Assembly (NCBI RefSeq): GCF_003574355.1
Contig: NZ_QWLB01000032.1
Location: 1-37,767, forward strand
DNA from: Meiothermus granaticius NBRC 107808
GTDB taxonomy: Bacteria > Deinococcota > Deinococci > Deinococcales > Thermaceae
Length of the DNA stretch: 37,767 bases
Direction: 5' to 3'
The notes under the pieces are model-generated. The model saw only the letters and a list, made by a program, of their open reading frames with translations. It had not been told where the DNA came from and made no database searches. Of this stretch, positions 29,958 to 37,767 are shown piece after piece. A program made the position numbers and the translations under genes. The first letter of the stretch is position 1. Each line of letters opens with the position of its first letter.

Positions 29958-31526
29958 ATGAGAGAACTCCCCTCATACATCAAGATTGATCTGGCCGAGC
30001 TGTGGCGAACGGTGGTGCGCTATTGGTGGATGTTGCTGGCCATCTTTGTGCTTGCCGCGGGTCTGGGCTATTTCCTCAGCAAGCGCCAAACCCCCGTATA
30101 CCAATCCACTGCGCGTCTGCTCTCGGCCCAAACCGTGGCCTTCGGCGGGGGGCAGTTTCAAAGCCTGCCCAACAGCAGCCCTCTCGATTCGCAGGCGTAT
30201 ATTCAGGCTGCGCTCAGCACCCAGGTGCTCAAAGACACCTTCAACCTGGGGAACCAACCGGTCACCACCCAACGCTTGGATGAGCTGCGCAAAAAATTAC
30301 GCGTAAGGGCCATTGATGGGCGCCAAAGCAGCGTGATCGTGATGAGCGCGCTGGACACCAACCCGGCCAACGCTGCCAAGATCGCCAATGCCTGGGCCAA
30401 CGCCCTGCGCAACTGGGATGATCAGCGGGTGCGCTCAACCTTCAGCCGCAACCGCCAAACCCTCGAGGCCCAGCTCAAAAGCCTTAACAGCGACCTGAAT
30501 CGCGGTGGGGTGAGCCCCCAAGACCTCGAGGCCCGCCGTACCCTCCTGGCCAGTGTGCAGCGGGACCTTGATCTGGTACGGGCCCTCGAGCAAGGAGCGA
30601 CCGGCCAGCTGACCTTGCTGGATGCTGCCGATCTGCCCAGCAAACCGGTAGCGCCCCGCCCCCTGTTCACCGCCTTATTGGCGGGATTCCTGACGCTGGC
30701 GGTGGGGTTTTTCATCCTGCTCCTGCGCGAAAGCTCGACCCGTACCGTGCGCAACTCTGAGGAGGCCAGCGGGATTACCGGGCTGCCGGTGCTGGGGGAG
30801 TTTCCCCGCACTCCGGGGGCGCATGGGCGCGAGCTGCCCCGCGAATCGGCCAGCTATCTGCGCACCTATGTCAACCGTAGCCTGATGGACGAGCACCCCA
30901 AGGTCGTCGCCATCACCAGCGCCGAGTCCGGGGAGGGCAAGAGCAGCATTTCCCTGGCGCTGGCTAAGGCCTACGCCCGGGCCGGCAAGCGCACCCTGCT
31001 CATCGACTTAGACCTGCGCAAGCCCGTGCTTCACAAGGAGTTTGGCATTGCGGCGGGGGCGGATATTGTCTCGGTGTTGCGCGACCCGATGTTCACCCTC
31101 ACCGCCCATCAGGTTGAGCCTGGGCTGCACGTGCTGCCCTGCTTACAAACCCTGCCCGACAGCGCCGAGCTGCTGGCCGAGCATTTCCGCCCTTTCCTCC
31201 GGCGCCTTTTGGAGCTCCAGGAATGGGACGTGGTGATCCTGGATACCGCGCCGATCCTCGAGGTCACCGATACCCTGATCGTGGCCCCACAGGTTTCCGG
31301 TCTGCTCTTGGTGGTCAGTGCGGGCTCAACCAATCGCCGCCGCCTGAGCGCTGCGCTGGACAGCTTAAAGCGAATCGGAGCCCGGGTCATCGGGGTAGCG
31401 GTCAACAACCTGCGTTCCGGCGAGGGGCTCACCACCTCAGCCCGGGGGTACGGCTCGTATGGCCCCAAATACCGCCCTGGATCCACCACCGAAGAGCGCG
31501 ACATCCGCCAGACTTCAGAGTGGTAG
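29958..31526 (+). CDS. Wzc-like polysaccharide co-polymerase with BY-kinase domain
   Basis: This 522-residue protein combines a chain-length-determinant (Wzz) domain with a bacterial tyrosine kinase domain. Helices at about 22-40 and 235-257 bracket the periplasmic part. The cytoplasmic part has Walker A (SAESGEGKSS, 321-330), Walker A' (LLIDLDLRKP, 347-356) and Walker B (VVILDTAP, 424-431). Tyrosines 498, 501 and 505 near the C-terminus form the expected autophosphorylation cluster, shorter than in Wzc. Such proteins control export and length of capsule or exopolysaccharide. No glycosyltransferase, polymerase or phosphatase gene is in the window, so it is an orphan here. Confidence 0.92.
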   Translation: MRELPSYIKIDLAELWRTVVRYWWMLLAIFVLAAGLGYFLSKRQTPVYQSTARLLSAQTVAFGGGQFQSLPNSSPLDSQAYIQAALSTQVLKDTFNLGNQPVTTQRLDELRKKLRVRAIDGRQSSVIVMSALDTNPANAAKIANAWANALRNWDDQRVRSTFSRNRQTLEAQLKSLNSDLNRGGVSPQDLEARRTLLASVQRDLDLVRALEQGATGQLTLLDAADLPSKPVAPRPLFTALLAGFLTLAVGFFILLLRESSTRTVRNSEEASGITGLPVLGEFPRTPGAHGRELPRESASYLRTYVNRSLMDEHPKVVAITSAESGEGKSSISLALAKAYARAGKRTLLIDLDLRKPVLHKEFGIAAGADIVSVLRDPMFTLTAHQVEPGLHVLPCLQTLPDSAELLAEHFRPFLRRLLELQEWDVVILDTAPILEVTDTLIVAPQVSGLLLVVSAGSTNRRRLSAALDSLKRIGARVIGVAVNNLRSGEGLTTSARGYGSYGPKYRPGSTTEERDIRQTSEW

Positions 31527-31567
31527 CGGCGAAAGGGCGGTGGCTTTTCGGCAGGCCACAGGTGTGC

Positions 31568-31573
31568 TACCCT
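31568..31573 (+). promoter_or_regulatory. Promoter -10 (TACCCT) of the SRP RNA gene
   Basis: An extended -10 (TGTGC then TACCCT) ends 7 nt before the predicted 5' end of the RNA at about 31581. Confidence 0.5.
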
Positions 31574-31580
31574 AGAGTTC

Positions 31581-31684
31581 GCGTCTTCGGTCTGGCGCGG
31601 CGCACCAGCGCGAACCGGGTCAGGGCCGGAAGGCAGCAGCCCTAAGTGCCAAGGAGCGGGTGCCGCCAGGAAGCCGGAGGCGCT
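31581..31684 (+). ncRNA. ffs: Signal recognition particle RNA (4.5S type)
   Basis: The apical loop core GGTCAGGGCCGGAAGGCAGC at 31618-31637, followed by AGCCCTAAG, is the diagnostic Ffh-binding region of SRP RNA. The flanks pair into the long hairpin: GCGTCTTCGG...GGCGCACC upstream with GGGTGCCGCCAGG...GGAGGCGC downstream. The RNA is about 100 nt, the small form without an Alu domain. It works with Ffh and FtsY to target membrane proteins. The ends are estimated from the limits of pairing and from the promoter position. Confidence 0.9.
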
Positions 31685-31699
31685 TAACCTTATCTCCGC

Positions 31700-31728
31700 A
31701 AGGCTGTCCGTTAGAGGACAGCCTTTTT
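31700..31728 (+). terminator. Intrinsic terminator after SRP RNA
   Basis: AAGGCTGTCC and GGACAGCCTT form a perfect 10-bp stem with loop GTTAGA, followed by a T-run. It lies about 16 nt after the RNA's 3' end. Confidence 0.9.
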
Positions 31729-31859
31729 CATCCTGCATAGGGATCCGGTTGTCCTGGAGCGGGGTAACCCGGACGATCCTGAGGGGGCTCGAGCAGACAC
31801 GGGGTACATTTCCTAAGGCCTACGGGTCGTCTTTGGCGACTTCTCTCATTGAAGCTCCG

Positions 31860-31865
31860 TATACT
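31860..31865 (+). promoter_or_regulatory. Candidate -10 (TATACT) for the lpt operon
   Basis: TATACT ends 10 nt before ATG 31876, with AAGGA in between. The 130 bp between the SRP terminator and this gene otherwise contain only a weak GGATC...GATCC hairpin. Confidence 0.45.
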
Positions 31866-31875
31866 GCCCCAAGGA

Positions 31876-32892
31876 ATGCTGCAACGCTACTATTTGCGCG
31901 AGGTATTGTCGCTGTACGGGATGGGGGTGCTGCTCTTCGTTGGGCTCATCACCACCGACCTGCTCTCCTCGCTTTCGGGGGTGCTCTTGCGGCAGCACAC
32001 CCCCATCGGGGAAATCCTGCAACTGGTGGCCTACCGGATGCCCAATACCCTAAGCCAGGCCCTCCCGTTGGGGCTGGTCTTCGCCCTGCTGGTAGCCCTG
32101 GCCCGCTGGATTCGCCAGTCCGAGCTCAAAGCGGCTTATGCGGCGGGGATCGCCCCCTATCGTTTTATTGCCCCGGTCATCGGGCTGGGGCTGCTGGTCG
32201 GGGGGGTGGTGTTCCTGAACGAGGGCTGGATCAAACCCATAGCTCAGGAGCGGTTCGAGAACCTCCAGTACAAGATTTACTATGGCTCCGAGCCCTCGGG
32301 GGTGCTTACCGACCAAACCTACACCCCTGCAGGGCTGGGGGTGTACTATGCTCAGCGGATTTTCCCGGCCCAAAAGGGGCAAAGTGGGGCCGGCCTCGAG
32401 AACATCCGGGTTATCGAGCCCGGCGGAGCCATCTGGAGCGCCGATTCGGGCCGCTGGGAAAACGGAGCCTGGGTGCTGTACAACGCCTATCGGGTGAATC
32501 CGGACGGCAAGATCTTCAACGAGGCACAGCATCCCCTGCCCTTTCCCAGCGGGTTCCAACCCAAAAACGTCTCCTACGATGCGCTCCCGATGCCCGAACT
32601 CTACAACGCGGCCAAGGCTGACCCTGAAGCGCGCTTTCCCCTGCTGCGGCGCTACTCCAACGCGGTCGGAACGCTGATTCTGGCCTGGATCGCGGTGGTG
32701 GTAGGGCTCAGCCTGCGCGAGGCGGCCTGGGCTTTCATCGCGGTGGTGGTCTTGATTTTTGGCTACTGGACCTTCTGGACCCTCTCGGCCCAGTTTGCCA
32801 AGCTAGACGTGCTGGGGGCCTACGGCGCCTGGCTGCCCAACCTGGTCTATCTCGGGCTCGCCCTGTTCTTCACCTGGAGGTTGGCCCGGTGA
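31876..32892 (+). CDS. lptF: LptF/LptG (YjgP/YjgQ)-family permease, first copy
   Basis: LptF and LptG form the membrane part of an ABC transporter that extracts lipopolysaccharide from the inner membrane. This 338-residue protein has three helices in its N-terminal part (LSLYGMGVLLFVGLITTDLLSS; a hydrophobic stretch ending ALPLGLVFALLVALA before the RQSELKAAYAAGI loop; a helix near FIAPVIGLGLLVGG), a periplasmic beta domain (about 130-255) and three C-terminal helices. The QSELKAAYAAGI stretch is the coupling region typical of the family. ATG 31876 follows AAGGA; TTG 31849 is in frame but lies upstream of the likely -10. Its 3' end overlaps lptG. Confidence 0.88.
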   Translation: MLQRYYLREVLSLYGMGVLLFVGLITTDLLSSLSGVLLRQHTPIGEILQLVAYRMPNTLSQALPLGLVFALLVALARWIRQSELKAAYAAGIAPYRFIAPVIGLGLLVGGVVFLNEGWIKPIAQERFENLQYKIYYGSEPSGVLTDQTYTPAGLGVYYAQRIFPAQKGQSGAGLENIRVIEPGGAIWSADSGRWENGAWVLYNAYRVNPDGKIFNEAQHPLPFPSGFQPKNVSYDALPMPELYNAAKADPEARFPLLRRYSNAVGTLILAWIAVVVGLSLREAAWAFIAVVVLIFGYWTFWTLSAQFAKLDVLGAYGAWLPNLVYLGLALFFTWRLAR

Positions 32893-33929
32893 ACACCCTA
32901 GACCGCTACCTGGCTCGAGAGGTCGGCACCTATTTCGTGGGTGCCCTGGCCGTGGTGGTGCTGGCCCTCCTCATCGGGGCCCTATACGAGGTACTGGCCC
33001 CGCTGCTGGCCAAAGGCGCCGACCCCTGGGTGGTGAGCCAGTATCTGGCCTATCGGGTACCCGAGGCAGTGGTGCGGGGACTCCCGCTGGCCTTTTTGTT
33101 CGCCCTGCTGTTGGTGCTTTCGCGGATGGGGGAGGAATCCGAGCTCAAGGCCATGCTGGCTGGCGGGATCTCTAAAGTCCGGGTGCTGGCCCCGCTGCTG
33201 ATCGTGGGGGCAGGGCTGTTTTTGCTGGGGTTTCTGGCAGCCGAGAGCCTGGTACCGCGCAGCCTGCAACAGGGCCAGAGCATGTTGCGCCAGGCCGTCC
33301 TGGACAAACCCAGGGCCCTGCTGCAGCCTGGAACCCGGCTCACCGACGCCTATGGGCGGATCGTCTACATCGGCCAGGTGGACAATGCCGGAATCGGGCA
33401 AATCCGGGTGATCACCGCGGAGGAAACCCTGGTGGCCGAGCATGGGCGCTTCGAGGCCGGTTCGCTGGTGTTGTCCAAAGGGATGCGGACGACCTATGGG
33501 GGAGCCAAGCCCCGCACCGTGGCGCAGTTCGAGCAGGCCACGGTGCCGCTGGTAGAGCTCTCGCTCGAGGCCCCGGGTGGGCTCTTCAGCTTGACCGTAG
33601 CCGAGCTGCGCAGCCGGATCGAGCAGTACCGCAAGCAGGGGCTTCCCTATTACGCTGAGGCCACCGCGCTCTACCGCAAATGGGCCGAGCCCGCGGCGGT
33701 GTTTTCCTTTGCGATCTTTGCGGTGGGGCTGGCCTTTTTCCAGCTGGGCCAGACCCGCAGCCTGGGCATGGTCGGGGTGGTGGTGCTGACCTTCGTCTAC
33801 TACGCTACCTGGAGCGTGGCCCGCATTATGGGGGAACAGGGGGTGTTGCCGCCCTTTTTAGCCGCCTGGGGCCCGAATCTGCTGTATGCCCTGGCCGGGC
33901 TGGGGCTTTTGAGGCTGGGGCGGCGATGA
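32889..33929 (+). CDS. lptG: LptF/LptG (YjgP/YjgQ)-family permease, second copy
   Basis: This 346-residue paralogue has the same layout as the preceding gene: N-terminal helices, the coupling stretch EESELKAMLAGGISKVRVLAP, a periplasmic beta domain (about 130-250) and C-terminal helices. The two would form the LptFG heterodimer. It starts with GTG 32889, which overlaps the stop of the first copy (GTGA). F and G labels are assigned by order only. Its stop overlaps the lptD start (ATGA). Confidence 0.88.
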   Translation: MNTLDRYLAREVGTYFVGALAVVVLALLIGALYEVLAPLLAKGADPWVVSQYLAYRVPEAVVRGLPLAFLFALLLVLSRMGEESELKAMLAGGISKVRVLAPLLIVGAGLFLLGFLAAESLVPRSLQQGQSMLRQAVLDKPRALLQPGTRLTDAYGRIVYIGQVDNAGIGQIRVITAEETLVAEHGRFEAGSLVLSKGMRTTYGGAKPRTVAQFEQATVPLVELSLEAPGGLFSLTVAELRSRIEQYRKQGLPYYAEATALYRKWAEPAAVFSFAIFAVGLAFFQLGQTRSLGMVGVVVLTFVYYATWSVARIMGEQGVLPPFLAAWGPNLLYALAGLGLLRLGRR

Positions 33930-36868
33930 GCGGCAGGCGGCTGGAGGTGCAGGGCTTTGGGGTCTTAAGGGTTCTGCTCATTGTTCTGCTGTGTTCCTTT
34001 GGGCAGGCCGCCACCCTCAAGATCCTCGAGGCCGAGCGGCTCGAGCTGCGCAACGAAAACGGTGAGGAGCTGATCATCCTGATCGGAAACCCGGTCAAAC
34101 TCGACCGTGACGGCGAGCTCATCGAGGCCCCCAGGGTGATCTATAACCGCACCCGCAAGCGCCTGATGCTCAGCGGTGGGGTGCACTATCGGGACAAGCA
34201 GGGCCAGATCATCCAGGCCGATGACCTCGACCTCGACACCTCGGACGAGAGCTTCGAGGCCATCAGCGTCAAGATCGAGTCGGGGGATTTCTACCTCACC
34301 GGCCCGATTTGCGAGCGGGCTGCCGGGCAGATCCTGCTGCAAAAGGGCTACCTCACCCCCTGTCAGCGCTGTGCCCAGGACAAGCCGGATTACGCCTTCG
34401 AGGCCAACGAGGTGGTGCTCTACCCTGGAGACCGCATCATCGCACGGGGGGTATGGGTGCTGCTGCGCGGGGAAAAGGTGCTGTACCTGCCCGCGATGCT
34501 CCTCTATCTGTCGGAGCGTCGGCCCAAGCTCGAGATCGGCAGCAGCGATACCGATGGGGTCTATGTCTTTGCCGATCTGCCCTACGTTTCGGATTTCGGC
34601 TTGGGATACACCTTTCTGCGCTACTTCGAGAACCGCGGCTGGGGCATCGGCTTCGATCACTTTGGGGTAGGGGCGGCCAAGGAGCGCTACCAGTTCCTCT
34701 ACCTCCCGCCCATTGCCCTTCCCCAGGGCTCGACCACCCCCAGCGCGACCAGCGACGGCATCTGGGTCTATAACCTCCAATACCGGCTGGACAACCCGGA
34801 CTGGCGCTACAGCGCGAGCATCAAACGCGACGACCTGTCCGGAGTCACCAACCCCCTGGGTGACCCCTTTTCCAGCTTCGGCGGACAACCCGACTACACC
34901 GAGTTCCGGCTCGAGGCCGCCACCCCAACCAACACCCCAGGGGCCGCGGAACCCTTCTACCGCTTCACCTTGGATGGCTACATTGACCACAACCCCAGCC
35001 TGGGGCGCTCCCCCCGGGCCACCCCCCAGCGGCTCCCCGAGGTCGAGGTCAGCTTTCCCAAGGGCTACCAAAGCCCTGGGTTCAGCATCAATGGAAGCCT
35101 CCAGCTCGGGTTTTATGAAGCCCCCTCCAACCCCTTCAACCGCACCGCCCGCAACATCCCCTATCTGGCGGCCGGGCGGCTTCAGCTCATCCACAATGAG
35201 ACCTATACCCTCACCGCGCCCCCTTGGCCGGGGCTGGGCTTCAATCTGAGCAACAACTTCAGGGGCATCTACTACACCACCCGCAATTCCCAAGGTGAGC
35301 TCGAGCGCCTCATCAACTGGCAAACCAACGCCACCCTGAGCCAGACCCTGGGAGCGGTCCGGTTCGGGCTGAACTTCCAGCGCAACGACATCGAAGGGGG
35401 GACCCCCTTTGCCTTTGATTTTCCTGGCCGCACCACCCGCACCACCTACCTCACCGGCACCTTCGACTACACCCCTGACCCAGCCTTTGCCTTCAGCGCC
35501 AAGGCCAGCCGGGATCTGGAGAACCGCGTCTTCTACCCCTTGGCCACCTTCACCCTGCGCAACCAGCTCTGGTCCTGGTTTTCTCTCAGCAACAGCGTTT
35601 CCCGCGACATCCAAAACGGCAAATGGGGGTTGCTGACCACCAACCTGAGCCTGACCCCCCAGCCCTTCAGCTTTGCCCTGAGCTATACCCGCAACCTCGA
35701 GCTGGGCCTGAGCGGCGCCCTTTCCACCCGCCTGACCTACAGCCCGCTGCCCTGGCTGCTCAGCGCCAGCACCGGCTACCGCTGGACCGACGTGCAGGAG
35801 CAGGAGACCCGGCCTCTGGTCTGCGACCCCACGGCCCCCTTCAACTGCGTGCTGCAATACAACCGCTACGACCCCCTCCAGCTCTCGGCCAGCTACAACC
35901 CCGAGAACCTCAGCGCCGGGCTTCAGCACCGCCGCGACCTCAACACCGGCCAGGCCATCAGCACCGCCGGCAACCTCCTGTGGCGCGAGGGGGATACCAC
36001 CTTCACCCTGAGCCAAACCCTCAGCCACCTCTACTTTCCCCTGCCCCAGCCGGGGACCACCTATATCCCCACCCCTACCCCCTTTGGTTTGAGCGGCAGC
36101 GCCCAGCTCACCCTGGGGCTCCATACCCTCCGCTTTAGCGACAACGTGGTTTTCGGCAACCCCGAGCTGCCCACCCTGACCACCGCGGGAACGGCCAATC
36201 TGGCCTTGGTCTATCAGTACGGCACCGATACCAGCCTCTCCCTGCAGGGCACCTGGTACTACCTGCAGGGCCTGGTCAAGAACCCCTTCCTGACCTTCCA
36301 GACCGCCATCCGCGAGCCTGAGGTATTCATCAATCAGATCTATCTCCAGTATCACCTGCCCGAAGCCGACGACCCCACCACCCCCAACAACGAAAACCTG
36401 GCCTATCTGCAAACCCTGCGCTTCCAGGGGGAAGCCGAGATCTTCCCGGCCCCCTTGCGCAAAACCGACCCCCCCGGCCTGGCGTTCCAGGGCAGCTTGG
36501 TGGCCGAGCGACAAACCGCCCTGGGCAGCGGGCGCTTCCTGCTCACCTTCCAAAACTTCGGCCCGACCTTCAGCTTTATGGGCGAGGAGAACACTCGGCT
36601 TTTCTTGAGCATCCTCTACAACACCTCGGGAACCAACACCTCTCAGGTCTTTTACCTGCCCAACCTCGAGCAGACCATCCTCAAGCCCAAAATGGTCGTG
36701 ACCATTGACCGCTGCTGCTGGGCCCTGCAGGCCAGTTTGGATGCCCTTAACAACGAGTTCAAGGTTTCTTTTATCGTAGGGGGGAGCGCTACCGACCTGC
36801 TGTTCAACCAGAACGGTTTCAGCTTTAACCCCCCTTCGCTCAACCCCACCCCCGGAGGTACGCGGTGA
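33926..36868 (+). CDS. lptD: LptD/OstA-like outer membrane assembly protein
   Basis: This 980-residue protein has a signal peptide (VLRVLLIVLLCSFGQA). Next comes an OstA/LptA-like beta domain (about 30-125), then the LptD segment ERAAGQILLQKGYLTPCQRC with PDYAFEANEV and LYPGDRIIARGVWVLLRG. The remainder is a long beta-barrel region with alternating aromatic strands. Cys146 and Cys149 form CQRC, and Cys930-Cys931 in DRCCW match the CCW motif of LptD, whose disulfides are needed for assembly in E. coli. Its place after lptF and lptG suits a lipid-export bridge to the outer membrane. The cargo is uncertain, since Thermaceae are not known for classical LPS. Confidence 0.88.
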   Translation: MSGRRLEVQGFGVLRVLLIVLLCSFGQAATLKILEAERLELRNENGEELIILIGNPVKLDRDGELIEAPRVIYNRTRKRLMLSGGVHYRDKQGQIIQADDLDLDTSDESFEAISVKIESGDFYLTGPICERAAGQILLQKGYLTPCQRCAQDKPDYAFEANEVVLYPGDRIIARGVWVLLRGEKVLYLPAMLLYLSERRPKLEIGSSDTDGVYVFADLPYVSDFGLGYTFLRYFENRGWGIGFDHFGVGAAKERYQFLYLPPIALPQGSTTPSATSDGIWVYNLQYRLDNPDWRYSASIKRDDLSGVTNPLGDPFSSFGGQPDYTEFRLEAATPTNTPGAAEPFYRFTLDGYIDHNPSLGRSPRATPQRLPEVEVSFPKGYQSPGFSINGSLQLGFYEAPSNPFNRTARNIPYLAAGRLQLIHNETYTLTAPPWPGLGFNLSNNFRGIYYTTRNSQGELERLINWQTNATLSQTLGAVRFGLNFQRNDIEGGTPFAFDFPGRTTRTTYLTGTFDYTPDPAFAFSAKASRDLENRVFYPLATFTLRNQLWSWFSLSNSVSRDIQNGKWGLLTTNLSLTPQPFSFALSYTRNLELGLSGALSTRLTYSPLPWLLSASTGYRWTDVQEQETRPLVCDPTAPFNCVLQYNRYDPLQLSASYNPENLSAGLQHRRDLNTGQAISTAGNLLWREGDTTFTLSQTLSHLYFPLPQPGTTYIPTPTPFGLSGSAQLTLGLHTLRFSDNVVFGNPELPTLTTAGTANLALVYQYGTDTSLSLQGTWYYLQGLVKNPFLTFQTAIREPEVFINQIYLQYHLPEADDPTTPNNENLAYLQTLRFQGEAEIFPAPLRKTDPPGLAFQGSLVAERQTALGSGRFLLTFQNFGPTFSFMGEENTRLFLSILYNTSGTNTSQVFYLPNLEQTILKPKMVVTIDRCCWALQASLDALNNEFKVSFIVGGSATDLLFNQNGFSFNPPSLNPTPGGTR

Positions 36869-37767
36869 AACCCTATGCCTGGATGTTTCTTCTGGCCCTG
36901 GCCTTTCTGCCGTCTTGCACGGGCAGCACCACCGACGAGATCGCAGCGGTCCTGGCCGTAGCGGTCGCCCCGCCCAACAGCGCTCCCCAGATTCGCTTCT
37001 ATGACACCTCGAGGCTCCAGCCTGGCTCAGGCGCCAGCATCAGCGGCTGCCAAAAGACCAGCGCCCAGGACAGCGTCTGCCAGTTGGTCTGGAGTTGGAC
37101 CTTGGACCAACCCATCGTGAGCGTGCTATACCAGCGCGGCCTCCAGGGGGGCGCCGGGGATCAGCTCTGGGTGCTCACCGCCAGCGATCTGCGGCGCTAC
37201 AGCGCGACCGGGTTCACCACCAACCCTGCGGCGGCCCCCCCGCTGCCGGCCAACACCCTGGATACCCCAGGGCTGGGGGTCAATTGCAGCCAGGGATACC
37301 TAAGGCTGGGCTCGAGCACCCTGCTGGTGGTCTGCCCCCCGACCGATCCCACCTCCACCGCCCTGCCCACCGCTTGGCAGGTGAACCTGAACACCCCCAC
37401 CCTAAACCCCTCGATCAACCCGCCGCTGGACCTCAGCGCCCTGGCTGCTTTTACCCCCCTGCGCCTGAGCCTGGACAACCAAGACCGCCTCCTTTACCTG
37501 AGCCGTCAGACCATCGGCATCGGCACCACCCGGGGCAGCACCGATGTGTTTCGGGATCTCACCACGCTGGCCGGTCGGCCCGGCGCTACCGCCGTCCCCA
37601 GCGACTTTATCTTCCTGACCGATACCCGCAGCAACACCTCCACAGCGTATGGCCTCTACGACGACCCCATCGGGGGAGACCCCAACACCTATCTCCTCTC
37701 CTGGGGGCTCCGCAGGCCAGCCTCGAGGCCGCTCGCCGCCTGGCCCATCCCCACAGCCGGGCCGCGG
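36865..37767 (+). CDS. Lipoprotein of unknown function (truncated by the window edge)
   Basis: The frame opens at GTG 36865, overlapping the lptD stop (GTGA), with GGAGG upstream, and stays open for 301 codons to the window end. The N-terminus is a lipoprotein signal (WMFLLALAFLPSC, with the cysteine in a lipobox-like context). The mature part is rich in Thr, Pro, Ser and Leu and looks beta-rich (LWVLTASDLRRYSATG, LRLGSSTLLVVCPPT). I do not recognise a family. As the fourth gene of the lpt operon it may be a partner of LptD, in the role that LptE has in proteobacteria, but I see no sequence resemblance to LptE. Confidence 0.75.
   Translation, partial: MKPYAWMFLLALAFLPSCTGSTTDEIAAVLAVAVAPPNSAPQIRFYDTSRLQPGSGASISGCQKTSAQDSVCQLVWSWTLDQPIVSVLYQRGLQGGAGDQLWVLTASDLRRYSATGFTTNPAAAPPLPANTLDTPGLGVNCSQGYLRLGSSTLLVVCPPTDPTSTALPTAWQVNLNTPTLNPSINPPLDLSALAAFTPLRLSLDNQDRLLYLSRQTIGIGTTRGSTDVFRDLTTLAGRPGATAVPSDFIFLTDTRSNTSTAYGLYDDPIGGDPNTYLLSWGLRRPASRPLAAWPIPTAGPR

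Noticed and set aside
31749-32621. A 290-codon plus-strand frame overlapping lptF
   Set aside because: The translation is rich in Arg, Gly and Pro with no hydrophobic pattern. The overlapping frame gives a typical YjgP/YjgQ membrane protein.
33965-36553. An 862-codon open frame antisense to lptD
   Set aside because: Its translation is Gly/Val/Glu/Gln-rich and without motifs, as expected when the opposite strand of a GC-rich gene is read in a frame poor in stops. The sense strand encodes a clear LptD with conserved cysteines.

Overview
The window looks like chromosomal DNA of a thermophile in the Deinococcus-Thermus phylum, most likely Meiothermus or a close Thermaceae relative. The evidence is the high GC content, the dense and nearly gap-free gene packing, many -10 elements of the form TANNNT placed 6-8 nt before start codons (leaderless transcripts), dual-OB-fold SSB architecture, a Thermus-type CarD with its wedge tryptophan at residue 86, and a great excess of the hexamer CTCGAG. 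I see no mobile element, CRISPR array, tRNA or rRNA; the only RNA gene is the SRP RNA.

Layout. 1-3176: the tail of a Gln/Glu/Pro-rich protein (perhaps DnaX), a CsoR/FrmR-type repressor, an OmpR-type response regulator with its histidine kinase, and a secreted protein; matching 11-bp-phased direct repeats lie before the regulator gene and before the secreted-protein gene. 3196-9855: AddB and AddA (double-strand-break resection) flank a histone-H1-like Lys/Ala/Pro protein and an oppositely oriented class IV aminotransferase. 9852-16199: an OsmC protein, then an exported operon of a DUF1175 (NlpC/P60-like) protein, a 1475-residue alpha-2-macroglobulin with intact CSEQ thioester motif, and a gluzincin-like protease. 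16200-18261: two unknown minus-strand genes divergent from an unknown gene plus a tail-less dual-OB SSB paralogue. 18262-18967: a small exported protein whose leader can fold to hide its ribosome binding site. 19017-21798: a polar amino acid ABC transporter. 21926-24148: a Rieske oxygenase and a tetR-carD pair with overlapping stop/start. 24411-25460: DUF2227 and DUF985 proteins. 25438-29798: a LacI regulator with a strong palindromic operator, divergent from a sugar isomerase, a Gfo/Idh/MocA dehydrogenase and an MFS transporter. 29958-31728: a lone BY-kinase-like Wzc protein and SRP RNA with a textbook terminator. 31876-37767: lptF, lptG, lptD and the start of a lipoprotein gene, all overlapping by 4 nt.

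Main themes are envelope biology (A2M operon, Lpt genes, BY-kinase, exported proteins), DNA ends and single-stranded DNA (AddAB, SSB paralogue, H1-like protein) and regulation. The most promising undescribed items are the SD-sequestering leader at 18384-18452, the paired OmpR-like boxes, the unknown-plus-SSB block at 16331-18261, the CsoR-like protein lacking metal ligands, and Lpt proteins in a lineage known for lacking classical LPS. All family assignments come from reading motifs by eye; no database search was run.
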